From: Diplonema japonicum
Taxonomy: Eukaryota > Euglenozoa > Diplonemea > Diplonemida > Diplonemidae
Direction of reading: 5' to 3'
Assembly (NCBI GenBank): GCA_964019335.1
Contig: OZ025755.1
Location: 62,001 to 126,000, forward strand
Length of the DNA: 64,000 nucleotides
Position numbers and translations under genes: made by a program. Position 1 is the first letter of the stretch; every line of letters begins with the position of its first letter. The notes below the pieces were generated by a model. It searched no databases. It had not been told where the DNA came from and was given only the letters and a program-made list of their open reading frames with translations. Below are positions 1 to 9,101 of this stretch, piece after piece.

Positions 1-740
1 GAACGAGAAGCACCCAACAAGACTGCCTCAAAGCCGGTTGCTGACCGGGTGAAACAGGACGTCATAGCTAAGCTACGCAAGCGATCCCGCGAGATTGCCC
101 ATGGTGGGGGTGGGGAGGAAGAACCTGCAGATTATGCGTCCTTTTATTCTTGCCTGAAGTGTCGAGGCTTACCGCAAGCTAACAGAAATCACAATCCGGG
201 CCAGGGTTCGCTTACCTTTTTAACGATCCCCCACCCGGGTCTGCAACCGTGCCCCCGCCCACTGAGGACGTTCCTGCGCCCTCGCCTGGCCCTCCGCTCC
301 CGCCTTCCGAGGTCGGGCTGGTTCGAGAAGTGGTGCAAGAGTTGACCCGATGGAGATTGATCCATTGGGGCCATTGGGACTGTCAGTCGGCCCAGAACCA
401 GCACCCAAAGACCCGGACATTGAGATCAATGAGATGTTCAGCAGGCTGGGCATCGACATTTCTGATGCACCTTCTGACGAAGAAGAAGAAGAAATGCCTG
501 ACCAAGAAGCCTCAGCCCCAAGCCAAGCAGCGGCACCAAGCCAGGTGACCCCAAGCCAACGAACGAACAACGTGATGAGGGTGCCCTGCCCCAACTGCAG
601 CGCAACCCTCAAGCAGGTTAGAAAGGAGACCAGTGTGGGAGTGCACGGAATGCTCTGGTGAGCATGACATGAGCACCCGCGGGAGGGTCTGCCCGTCCTG
701 CGACTATGTGGTGTGCTTTACGTGCAGGACTGGGCAATAG
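1..740 (+). pseudogene. Decayed, 5'-truncated coding remnant ending in a C4-C4 zinc ribbon (transposon-like)
   Basis: Plus-strand coding pieces lie in three frames: a basic segment from base 1, a Pro-rich segment from about 250, and an acidic segment from 350 with DAPSDEEEEEMPD. The frame changes near 345 and again near 620. Across the second break the sequence reads as a zinc ribbon, CPNC then WECTEC then CPSC then CFTC, ending at a stop near 740. The pattern CPxC-xxx-LKQxRK also occurs in the small gene at 30615-31001, so both belong to one local zinc-ribbon family. The two frameshifts and the plus-strand orientation in an otherwise minus-strand region point to a dead transposon-derived gene rather than a host gene. 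The 5' part lies outside the window. An unrecognised intron could explain one of the frame changes. Confidence 0.45.
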
Positions 741-888
741 TGAACTAGAATTGCGGTAATACCACCCCCCCTCCCCGGCTGGGGGGTATTTTGTTTTTGT
801 CTTGGGATTTTTTATTTTTAGAGATATTTTCTGGGATTTTTTTTATTTTTGTAATTTTTATGTGCTGTCTTAATGGTGTTCTGTAAAT

Positions 889-932
889 ATTATGTGCCTT
901 TTTCGAATTTTTTGCCCAATTTGGGACTTTTC
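889..932 (+). repeat. Dispersed short repeat, copy A (inverted partner at 37415-37462)
   Basis: About 45 bases including TTTTTTGCCCAATTTGGGAC recur, inverted and slightly diverged, at 37415-37462. One copy follows the zinc-ribbon remnant and the other lies just beyond a piggyBac element, so this may be the leftover end of a transposon family. Confidence 0.5.
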
Positions 933-990
933 ACATAACAATATAAGTACAAATCGGGTCAAAAAAAAAAAAAATAATAATAATAAAAAA

Positions 991-3438
991 TCACGGTTTT
1001 GCAGCATGTTCCCTGGCCTCACGAGCTGCCTCCCTTGCAGCATCACGGGCTTCACGGGCGGCTAGCTGTTTGTGTGTAACAAGCTGTGGAGTCCCGCCCC
1101 GTTTAGGGATGAAAAGCCGGAGTTTTTGCAGCATGGTGAATGCTTCGAACTCACGGTTGCCGTACGCGTGGATCGAAAGCTCCACCACAATGTTGATGAA
1201 CTCGAAGAAGGTAAGCCCGGTCTGACCCTCTTTGCTGTTCTTGTTTTTCTTGAGGAAGAGAAGCTCGAGCTCAGGCTGCGTCAGAGTGCGAATCTTATCG
1301 ACCAGGTTGGCTGGAACATCGATATTGAATGTTTTAAGCCCGTACTTGGGCTCGTAACCTTCGGGCATTCGGTACTCGTCCGCGTCGTGTCCAGTATGGT
1401 CTTCTCGTTTCCCGTCAGCTGTCATTTTTTTGCGGAGTTCGAACGCCTTGTTAGAGGCATAACCGGTGGTGGGTCTTTCAATGGATTCTTCCACCCTCAG
1501 GACGGCAGGTTTTTTCTCAGATGCGCCGAGCTGTCTGAACGATCTCACCACCCCGCACTCTCTAAAAAACTTGCAGAACCTTGTTGCAGACATTTCCCCC
1601 TTCTTCAACCCGCAAGCCTTGTCAAAACACTCCCGCAGCTCCTTGTTGAACAAAACTAAATGCTCGTGCTCATGAGAATCCGTACAGGGGTAAACTTGGA
1701 CATACTGACCCTTATGCGAGGACTCGTAGGATTTTCTGAGAGACGGTCGATGACGAGGGAGCAAACCGTAGGTTCCTAGTTTTAGCGCGGATGCGACCAA
1801 TGGTTCTTTGATGGATTGATCCAAGGGAGAGCTTGCTTCTAATGACGGACCGGCGTTGACTTCTAGAAGCCAGGGTTTCAATTTTTCGTCGAACATAACG
1901 TCAAAACCGAGAATTTGGAAGCATTTGTAAGCGTCGTCAGCGGGTTTAGAAATAGCCTCTAGGTTGATCTGAAGCGAGGGTTGCAACGCAAGCATTGTGT
2001 TTACAACCAGGCTGTTGATACCTTTCCATGCTTCGGTCGCGTCGTGTCCATTGGCGGTGAGCCAGTCTCGGATAGACTTCAAATTACGCTTAGAACCAAC
2101 ATCTTGTTGAGTTGCATCAGTATTTGGGACAAAATTGCTGCTGTCCTTGTTCAGCGAATAGTTTGTCAGATGCATGTACGCATCACGGATATTGTTTGCA
2201 TCCAGTGGAACATATTTATTCGTTGCGAAACGAGCCAGTCCTTCATCGAACACATAGATCTTCAAGGGGTCCACACACAGTACCAACACATACACGCGTA
2301 AGTCGAATTTTAAACCGTCGATCAGTAGCGGGTCAGCTACGTACCTTTGAACCACGTATGGGACATCAGGGTTTCTCCGTTCGCCGAGGATTTCGTGAAC
2401 ATCTTGGGTGATAAATATACCAGCTCCTTGCGCGCCTCGGGATGGTTTCACGATCCACATGGGTCGCTGTTGATCCACCTTCTTCTTCGATTTCTTTTTG
2501 AACGTTGGGATCGCTGCTTCGATCTCATCCTCGTCACCTGGGAGGCAAAACGTCTGCGGGTAGAAACTGAAATCATCCGGAAACAACATCGACATTCTGT
2601 TCATGTGGTGCGTGAACAGTACCTTATTGCATAAATCGCGCATTCCCGGGAACCTGTTCAGCCTTTGCTTCTCGTCTATGAGGGTCTTCGCCGTCTCTAC
2701 TGAGATACTTCTGTCCGTCCATATCATGTTTGCCCCGTCTCTTAACGGAGCGAATTCGCATTTTGCGGTGTGGACACCGTTCAAAACCACCGGTTTTGCG
2801 TACTGTGCATTGACGTAAATCTTCACCCTTTCCTTTATTTTTCTCGGTTTCCTTCTGACGTCTCTGTACCTGTGGACCTGGTGCGTCGACACAACAAGAG
2901 GAGGAGGCGGAGGTGGGACTTCAGCGACGGCCTTCTCCTTTTCCCGTTCTTTTTCCTTCTCCTTGCGATCTTTCTCGCGTTCTCTTTCCCTCTCAAGGTG
3001 GATTTTGTGCTTGTCTCGAAGTGACAGATGTGCTATGTCATCGTTATCACGTTCAGGTGGAGCCTGTGAAAGAGAACGGAGAGCGCGGACGGAAGAAGGA
3101 GGCGCGCTTGTTGGCGAGGTCCCGGGACGTTTTGTCATCAATGGGACCCTTCGTCTTGCGGGTGTGCGGGCTTGATCTGGAGACATTGTCGAGTGTGGAA
3201 CAGCGGTGGCGGGTCTTGACCCCAATGGGCTTTTCGGGAGCTGTGCTTCTTCCTTCTTCCTTGCGGGGAATCTCAACACCGGTCTCGGCGGGGTAATTGG
3301 TACTTCGATTTCCTCTTCTTCTTCCTCGCCTTGCAAACCCAGCGGCATGTACCCATCTCCTCCCAGATCGTCGTCGCTTTCCTTTGCAACGAATTCCTTC
3401 TCTTCGTGCCGAAAGGAACTTGGGTTGATTGCCTTCAT
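991..3438 (-). CDS. Tubulin tyrosine ligase-like (TTLL) protein, probable tubulin polyglutamylase
   Basis: An 815-residue protein that probably adds glutamates to tubulin tails in axonemes or centrioles. Residues 1-200 are low complexity: an acidic run, a Pro/Ser region and a Glu/Arg/Lys-rich helix (about 145-170). The TTL ATP-grasp domain spans about 215-560, with the phosphate-binding stretch WIVKPSRGAQGAGI (about 328), KFDLRVYVLV, FDEGLARFAT, MHLTNYSLNK and the metal-binding end FQILGFDVMFD...WLLEVNAG. The complete KFDLR/ARFAT set is typical of TTLL glutamylases (TTLL4/6/13 type) rather than TTL itself. A C-terminal region of about 250 residues has EF-hand-like helices but no clear loop. 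The start is the first ATG after an A-tract (AAAAAAAAAATG). One exon. The exact subfamily and chain-length specificity are inferred. Confidence 0.9.
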   Translation of the reverse strand: MKAINPSSFRHEEKEFVAKESDDDLGGDGYMPLGLQGEEEEEEIEVPITPPRPVLRFPARKKEEAQLPKSPLGSRPATAVPHSTMSPDQARTPARRRVPLMTKRPGTSPTSAPPSSVRALRSLSQAPPERDNDDIAHLSLRDKHKIHLEREREREKDRKEKEKEREKEKAVAEVPPPPPPLVVSTHQVHRYRDVRRKPRKIKERVKIYVNAQYAKPVVLNGVHTAKCEFAPLRDGANMIWTDRSISVETAKTLIDEKQRLNRFPGMRDLCNKVLFTHHMNRMSMLFPDDFSFYPQTFCLPGDEDEIEAAIPTFKKKSKKKVDQQRPMWIVKPSRGAQGAGIFITQDVHEILGERRNPDVPYVVQRYVADPLLIDGLKFDLRVYVLVLCVDPLKIYVFDEGLARFATNKYVPLDANNIRDAYMHLTNYSLNKDSSNFVPNTDATQQDVGSKRNLKSIRDWLTANGHDATEAWKGINSLVVNTMLALQPSLQINLEAISKPADDAYKCFQILGFDVMFDEKLKPWLLEVNAGPSLEASSPLDQSIKEPLVASALKLGTYGLLPRHRPSLRKSYESSHKGQYVQVYPCTDSHEHEHLVLFNKELRECFDKACGLKKGEMSATRFCKFFRECGVVRSFRQLGASEKKPAVLRVEESIERPTTGYASNKAFELRKKMTADGKREDHTGHDADEYRMPEGYEPKYGLKTFNIDVPANLVDKIRTLTQPELELLFLKKNKNSKEGQTGLTFFEFINIVVELSIHAYGNREFEAFTMLQKLRLFIPKRGGTPQLVTHKQLAAREARDAAREAAREAREHAAKP

Positions 3439-4221
3439 TTTTTTTTTTCTGGTTTTTTTTTTTTTCTTTAGTTGTTTCTCCTTTTTTTTTTTTGTATATT
3501 TTTTTTTTTTTAAAAAAAGTTTTCAGATACAAATATCAAAAAATATTTTCCCGATCGTGGAGGTAATACCCAAGAAGAAGGGGGGGAAAAAAAAAATCGA
3601 TAAAAGCTTCAGTGTGCATGTTAAAGGAAAGAAAATGCACATCAATCGGTCACCGCAGTTGCTGTGGTGCCTGGTTGTCGCGAATGGGGGAAGAAGAAGA
3701 GAAAAAAAAACTATTCTGTTAACGGAATCGTGCAATACTTCCTATAGGCGCTCTTGCAACGATCAACACAGCCATCGCCAACATGCCAAATGGGCTAACT
3801 CGCACACTGGTGTGAGCTTCAATGCAGCTAAACGTTTCAAAAATTAAAAAAAAAATAAAAAAAGAGAAAAGAATAGTCACGGGGTTAGGATACTTTTTTT
3901 TACCCCCCTTTTTTTTTCCCAGGTGGTGGGGAAAATATGGAAATATTAAAAAGTACATCAGATGTGTTGTGCTGTTGGCCCTTCTCGTCGGTCATCACCG
4001 GTAGCGCCCGAGTGGGAGAAGCAGATGCTCTGGGTGGCGAACAGGCAGCAACCTACACGGGCTCAGAATCCTGGTTACCCGGGGCGCCCCGGCTGGGGTT
4101 GAGCTGCACACCGCACGCAGTAAGGACACGACGCAGAACGCGGAAGAAGCTACAGCTAGGCCGAGGTGCCCACCGGCTTCCTTTAAATCATCGAGTTTTT
4201 TTTGCTCCCCTTTTTTTTTTC
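3439..4221. other. Intergenic stretch with an unexplained GC-rich island (about 3985-4190)
   Basis: Between the TTLL start and the ankyrin gene stop. Most is homopolymer-rich. The island at 3985-4190 is as GC-rich as the genes, and one minus-strand frame is open across it, but there is no good start and no recognisable protein. Bases 3640-3840 also have gene-like composition. I see no tRNA or snRNA signature. It could hold a small split gene or a non-coding RNA. Confidence 0.3.
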
Positions 4222-7200
4222 TCAATCATCAAAAAGAGCGTCCCACTCCTCGACAACAGGAGGGGGGAGGGCGAGGACCTCCCCTGGAAGCGACACCGCG
4301 GCCAGGGCAAGACAGCCCGCGAACACGGAAGCCAAACGCTTCAGAAAGAAAACCCTTCGTCGCTTCTCCCAAAAAGCATCGTTCCCGACCACATGAGCGG
4401 GGTACTTCCCAAGCACGTCACGGGTGGGCACCGCACCAGCGTTCAGAAGCGCAGAGGTAAGAACGATTGACGCAACGTGCAAAGGGGTTGTCATGGAGGG
4501 CCCGCCTGCAGCGTTCACATCAGCACCGTGCTGAATCAGCGCAAAGACGACATCTGGTCGATCTTTTTTCAATGCACTGTGCAGCGGGGTAAACCCGCAT
4601 TTCAGCTTTGCGTTGACAAATGCCCCGAGCTCCACAAGATCACAAACATCTCGAGCTGTCCCAGCATGGTGCAACACCTCCTCCCTCCATTCTCCTGGCA
4701 GCAGCTCGCAGAACTGTTTCATAAGCTTCTTCTTCGCCCTGTACTGTTGCGCTGAAGCGTTTTCAACAAGCGCGTGAAGAACCTGAATGCTCGGGGCACA
4801 CCCACACTCCATCAGCACCCTCACACCCTGAGAACAGATGTTTTCGTTCTTGCACAGAACATGCAACGAATTCTCGTTTGGTACGCCGAACCTCTCGGCC
4901 AATGTGGATAAAGCGCTTGTGAAGCAGTCGACATCGCACCTTTTCGCATTCCTCTCGTGTGCCTCGCAGTATCTGTCGTAGTTCATGCATAGTTTCGTGA
5001 GGATCGAGGCAGAGGGGTCTGTGACCGACTCTGCGACATGTGGTAGAAGGATCATCAGTGCCTTGGCGTTTGGAACCACCATAGCCAGTCTTTCCAGGGT
5101 GATGTCGTAGGCAAAGTGGTTCACAGCACAGCCCAAGGTATCGACTGGTAGTTGTACAAAAGAGCCCTGTGACATGCCTTGCAGTAAGTTGTTGAAGACC
5201 TTATCATCCTTTTGGAGCCCCCCTTCGACCAATGCCTCGAACATCCTAACCGAGCTGCAGGTTCTTAGCATGTTGGGCAGTTTGTGGACCCGTGCTCCGA
5301 AACGTACGAGCCTCACCACCTCTTTTGTGTTCTTCATCTGCACAGCAAAGCCCACGTACCTTTCGTTGGCCCCGATTACGCCCAGCAGACTATCCATCAG
5401 GTTGTCGGGAAGAGTGATGTGCATTAGTTGTGCGATGGTTTCGTCCCAGTTCATGCCCTTTAACCTCTTTCTCACTTGGTGCATGGTTGGGTCGTTGATT
5501 AGGTTTAGAAGTCTTTCAACACATGTTATAAGGAGCTTATCGTCTCTGTTGCCATTGCCTCGCATGTTTGAGCAGAAGCGGAACAGCGTTCGTGGGATGA
5601 GGGCGCAGCAATCTGTTGTAAAAAGAAACCTGCTGACCTCTACGTGATCGTTGAGGATGCTGTGGGAAAGAGGGGTGCAGCCTGCGAGGGTAAGGGCGGT
5701 GTTCGCACCCAAGTCGACGACTCTTCTTACTTTCTCAAGGTCTCCTTCTTCGCACGCATGGTGCAGGATGGTCTCACCGTCCATCCCGCGAGTGTCGATT
5801 ATATTTTTCAGCTTCTCCACACCCGCCCAATCCCCTCTGCTGTAGCAATGCTGAAGCGTGTTTGAATCTGTTGTCTCTGCCACATCGTCTAGCAGCCCTA
5901 TCTCATAGCATAGCAGTTTATCGTGGGATTGGTACAACTTTGGTTCGCGATCATACTTGAGACCCAGAGACATGAGCTTTCGCATTATGATCAAGGTGTG
6001 TAAGGACCATTGCCCGCGTAAGAAACTCTCTTCGGGCTCGAAGCCGAGTTCAAACAACACAGCAGCTACACGGGGGTTGTAACAATATTTGTACAGGCCG
6101 TCGCCGTTCTCGTGCGCACCGTGCTTGACGAGCAGTCTGATGAGCGGGACGTCGCTCTGTTCAATTGCGGTGTGAAGCGGCATTCCATGTATCTTGTTAA
6201 CATCTGCACCCATGTCGATGAAGAGCTGCGCAGTGTCCATGCAGTTCAAGATGTTGTCGTTGTTCTCTTCGTGCTCCAGCCGCCTGCCAGCGTCAAAGAG
6301 GATCTTAGTTGAGAGCTGATCATTCGAATGCGCCCAGAACAGGCTGCCCCACACCGTCGGGTCGGCTCCTGCATCTATGAGCTGTTTCAAAAGTTCTGGC
6401 TCGTTGCGGGGGCTGTACAAAGGCGACATGCCGGCGGTCACATCCATACCTAAGGAGAGGACGAGCTTGGCCACATTGGTATCTCTGTCATAACTTAGCA
6501 AACACCTTGACATGCACTGTTCGTTGAGGTCTGTTCCTGCGGCTAACATGCGACGGAGGACCTCTTCTGTATAACAAGAGTGGGCGCAGGATGTGAGATA
6601 CGTTTGCAAAGCGGAATTCCCGTTTACAGTTTTGTCGCACATGGCACCGTGGTCGATAAGGAGTATGATGAGCAGGGCTTGCTCCTTCGTGCAGTACCAC
6701 TGGGTACCACGGAACAGCGCGCAGATTTTGTGCAGCAAAGGTTCCAGAGGATACGCTTTGGTGCGAGTCGTGTGATCGACAACAAGATGGACCATTTCGA
6801 AAGAGTGGGGTTTCAAGATGAAAGCTTCTTCGTCAAAACGCGCGCCGTGTGCGAGCAAGGTATCCAACAGGCACAGGTCGTCGTTCGATATGGCGTGCTC
6901 TGTGCAGTCACGCAACTCTGCTTCGCTGACTGGTTTGCCTCGTGTGAGCATGTACTTTAACGCAGGGATGTTTTGCTTTCCCTTGCACAGCATTAAAAAG
7001 AAGCCGTCCGCGTCCTCTTCGAAGAAGTCATCCATCAGAGAGGCTGCAACGTCGAACCTTCCGTAGTGGTTCGCGTGCTCGGCCAGACGCTTTATTTCAG
7101 TGCTCTCGAACTTCCCTAGATACACCATTGCCTTGATGATGGAGTAGTCGCCATGATGTCTGATGACAGCGTGCACCTCCGAAAAGTTCAAGTCTAGCTC

Positions 7201-7464
7201 TGCACCCGCTCGGTTCAGTGCAATCATGGCTTGGAGGTCGCTGTCGGCCTTCATGATTATTTCGTCACCCTCGCATAGGTGCAGCTTGCTCAGGGGTGCC
7301 TCGTTGTCCGCAAGCTCTCCCTCTTCGTGCCACAGTGTGAAGCCGCTCGTCCCCGTGGCCTCCCGCACCGCGTCCATCAGCTCCTCGACATCCGCGTTCA
7401 TATCCACCTCAACATCCCACCTCTGGTGCGTTTCCCCGCACACCACGAACAGCAACAGAGACAT
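4222..7464 (-). CDS. Ubiquitin-like N-terminus plus ankyrin-repeat protein
   Basis: A 1080-residue protein in one exon. The first ~75 residues (MSLLLFVVCGETHQRWDVEV...) look like a ubiquitin-like beta-grasp: a beta start, then a helix (DVEELMDAVREATG), ending LHLCEGDEIIM. The rest is long helical-repeat sequence with degenerate ankyrin units. The clearest are GETILHHACEEGDLEKVRRV with VDLGAN near the middle and GFTPLHSALKKDRPDVV with LIQHGADVNAAGG near the end. A hydrophobic stretch close to the C-terminus (RLASVFAGCLALAAVSLPG) could be a membrane anchor. I placed the start at 7464, after an A-rich leader. The frame is open 27 codons upstream, but there it encodes mostly poly-Lys from the homopolymer. 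Ankyrin arrays bind proteins; no enzyme domain is visible, so the function is unknown. Confidence 0.8.
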   Translation of the reverse strand: MSLLLFVVCGETHQRWDVEVDMNADVEELMDAVREATGTSGFTLWHEEGELADNEAPLSKLHLCEGDEIIMKADSDLQAMIALNRAGAELDLNFSEVHAVIRHHGDYSIIKAMVYLGKFESTEIKRLAEHANHYGRFDVAASLMDDFFEEDADGFFLMLCKGKQNIPALKYMLTRGKPVSEAELRDCTEHAISNDDLCLLDTLLAHGARFDEEAFILKPHSFEMVHLVVDHTTRTKAYPLEPLLHKICALFRGTQWYCTKEQALLIILLIDHGAMCDKTVNGNSALQTYLTSCAHSCYTEEVLRRMLAAGTDLNEQCMSRCLLSYDRDTNVAKLVLSLGMDVTAGMSPLYSPRNEPELLKQLIDAGADPTVWGSLFWAHSNDQLSTKILFDAGRRLEHEENNDNILNCMDTAQLFIDMGADVNKIHGMPLHTAIEQSDVPLIRLLVKHGAHENGDGLYKYCYNPRVAAVLFELGFEPEESFLRGQWSLHTLIIMRKLMSLGLKYDREPKLYQSHDKLLCYEIGLLDDVAETTDSNTLQHCYSRGDWAGVEKLKNIIDTRGMDGETILHHACEEGDLEKVRRVVDLGANTALTLAGCTPLSHSILNDHVEVSRFLFTTDCCALIPRTLFRFCSNMRGNGNRDDKLLITCVERLLNLINDPTMHQVRKRLKGMNWDETIAQLMHITLPDNLMDSLLGVIGANERYVGFAVQMKNTKEVVRLVRFGARVHKLPNMLRTCSSVRMFEALVEGGLQKDDKVFNNLLQGMSQGSFVQLPVDTLGCAVNHFAYDITLERLAMVVPNAKALMILLPHVAESVTDPSASILTKLCMNYDRYCEAHERNAKRCDVDCFTSALSTLAERFGVPNENSLHVLCKNENICSQGVRVLMECGCAPSIQVLHALVENASAQQYRAKKKLMKQFCELLPGEWREEVLHHAGTARDVCDLVELGAFVNAKLKCGFTPLHSALKKDRPDVVFALIQHGADVNAAGGPSMTTPLHVASIVLTSALLNAGAVPTRDVLGKYPAHVVGNDAFWEKRRRVFFLKRLASVFAGCLALAAVSLPGEVLALPPPVVEEWDALFDD

Positions 7465-7548
7465 ATTTTTTTTATATTTTTCCTTTTTTTTTTTTTTTTT
7501 TTTTTTTTTTGTCAATGAATCACATTGGGGTGGGAAAGTAAACAATTA

Positions 7549-8928
7549 TCATTCCTTTTGCAGGCAGATATCTGTCATCCTGCCGTCGATCGTGAGCGGG
7601 AAGGGTTGGTTCCCAGCGTCGGCCGCGCTTAAGACTAGGTCTGCAAAGGAGCTCCGACCGTGCGGGGAAAAAACACGGATGGCCGTGGAGTAGCGTGGGA
7701 CAGACGAGAGACCGTGCGCCATCGTGCTGGGGACGGCGACCGTGTACATGACGGCAGGGGTGAGAGGAAAGTGCAGATCTGTCGTGCGAAGGACGCTCAG
7801 CAGCCGGTGCATCGGAGGGAGGGAAGAATCAAACCTCACACGAACCCCCGACACATGAGGGAACACCCCGTCCTGCGAAGACAGATGGTGCTCCAAGATA
7901 TCGGTAATATCCTTCCCCGACACAGATAGACATGCCATTGTGACAGGTGCTCGCAACTCGGAAGAGAGCTCGCTCCTACTCACGCACAGCGTGGGATGGT
8001 CGGCACGACCTTTAACCTCGCAAGGCACATCCGACCCCTCAAAAGGCGAGGAGTACAACATATTTCCTTTGAAGACGTTGCTAGGGAGGATTACAACGTC
8101 GACCGACATCAAGTCGCGGATGACATCGGCCACCCATGAGGGGAACCCTGCCTCCTTGGACCGTATGGTGCTGCTGCGTGTGTCGAAGGCGGTGTAAAAG
8201 GGCGCCGCGACGCGGAATCGAAACGTTTCGGACTGTTCACAGTGTTCCGATAATGTTATCTTCCTGCTGCGAAGCCCCGGCTCGCACCGCAGAGCCATCA
8301 ACACAACACCTACCCTGTTGTGCTCCATGGAGCTGTTCCATATTGGGTTATGTGAAGAAAAGACCAATTCTCGTTTGTACGTCATCCACAAGCTTGAAAG
8401 GAGCTCCGGGTGCTCCAAGAGTTCCCTGTACAACAATGTGTGAAGCATGTCGCTCTGCATCCACACTGGGGTTCGATCGTTGAATGAGGTGCTTGAGAGA
8501 ATAGTCTTGACGGTGTTCCCGATATCTGTTTCGGTCATATCAGCTGGGGTGGACGATAGGTTCTTGATGGTGACGTTGAGGGGGCGGAGGGTATGTCTGA
8601 CTTGAGCCCACCATTTTCCGTTCTTTTGGACAGCTTTGAAGTCAGCGCGGATTTTGAGAATAGGGTCTCTTCTAGAAAGGGCCCTCCTTTGTATTGTGAG
8701 GGTCCCGTTGGGATCTATTACCACCTCTGCGGGCCCCTTCACCCAGCGTTCGTCTTCCCTCAGGTACACCCCGCTGAAAAACGGGAAGCCTCCCACCTCT
8801 ACCCCTATACACGTCGCACCCTCGATGCTCAACGCTGTTTCTCCACATCTTGCGTGCGATTCGGTTGATTGGTTTGATTTTGTCGTTTTTGTTCTTCGGG
8901 GCTTCACTGGAGGAGGTGATTGCACCAT
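7549..8928 (-). CDS. Protein resembling the C-terminal domain of 5'-nucleotidases, without the catalytic domain
   Basis: A 459-residue protein that I do not recognise with certainty. The C-terminal third resembles the 5'-nucleotidase C-domain: VTMACLSVSGKDITDILEHH, then GVFPHVSGVRVRFDSS with RLLSV, then YTVAVPSTMAHG, in the order of the family's substrate-binding domain (compare the usual G..l...LE...g.f.qvSG and Y.va...yla.G). The metallophosphatase domain that normally precedes it (DxH, GNHD) is absent. The N-terminal half contains a beta-rich stretch near GGFPFFSGVYLREDERW and no known motif. There is no signal peptide or membrane segment. The ATG follows about 19 G residues on the coding strand, unlike the usual A-tract leader. 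It may be a non-enzymatic binding protein; the family call is tentative. Confidence 0.5.
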   Translation of the reverse strand: MVQSPPPVKPRRTKTTKSNQSTESHARCGETALSIEGATCIGVEVGGFPFFSGVYLREDERWVKGPAEVVIDPNGTLTIQRRALSRRDPILKIRADFKAVQKNGKWWAQVRHTLRPLNVTIKNLSSTPADMTETDIGNTVKTILSSTSFNDRTPVWMQSDMLHTLLYRELLEHPELLSSLWMTYKRELVFSSHNPIWNSSMEHNRVGVVLMALRCEPGLRSRKITLSEHCEQSETFRFRVAAPFYTAFDTRSSTIRSKEAGFPSWVADVIRDLMSVDVVILPSNVFKGNMLYSSPFEGSDVPCEVKGRADHPTLCVSRSELSSELRAPVTMACLSVSGKDITDILEHHLSSQDGVFPHVSGVRVRFDSSLPPMHRLLSVLRTTDLHFPLTPAVMYTVAVPSTMAHGLSSVPRYSTAIRVFSPHGRSSFADLVLSAADAGNQPFPLTIDGRMTDICLQKE

Positions 8929-8932
8929 TCCC

Positions 8933-8950
8933 CCCCCCCCCCCCCCCCCG
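8933..8950. repeat. Poly(C)/poly(G) tract abutting a start codon
   Basis: About 18 consecutive C on the plus strand (G on the coding strand), one base upstream of the ATG at 8928. It replaces the A-tract seen before most other starts. Its true length is uncertain. Confidence 0.7.
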
Positions 8951-9101
8951 CTTTTGCATAAATATTTTTTTGTGGTAATAAAACACGGGAATATACTTTT
9001 TTTTGGGGGTGGGGAAATCTAGGTGGGAACGATGGGATAAAAAGGAAAAGGAAAAAAAAAAAAAAAAAAAGGGACCACACCCATTTTTTTTTTCTTCTTC
9101 C

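Noticed and set aside
3995-4225. 76-codon protein gene on the minus strand
   Set aside because: No usable start context and no recognisable protein; kept only as an unexplained island.
7465-7545. N-terminal extension of the ankyrin protein by 27 residues
   Set aside because: It consists mainly of poly-Lys from the A-tract; the start at 7464 matches the leader pattern of other genes.
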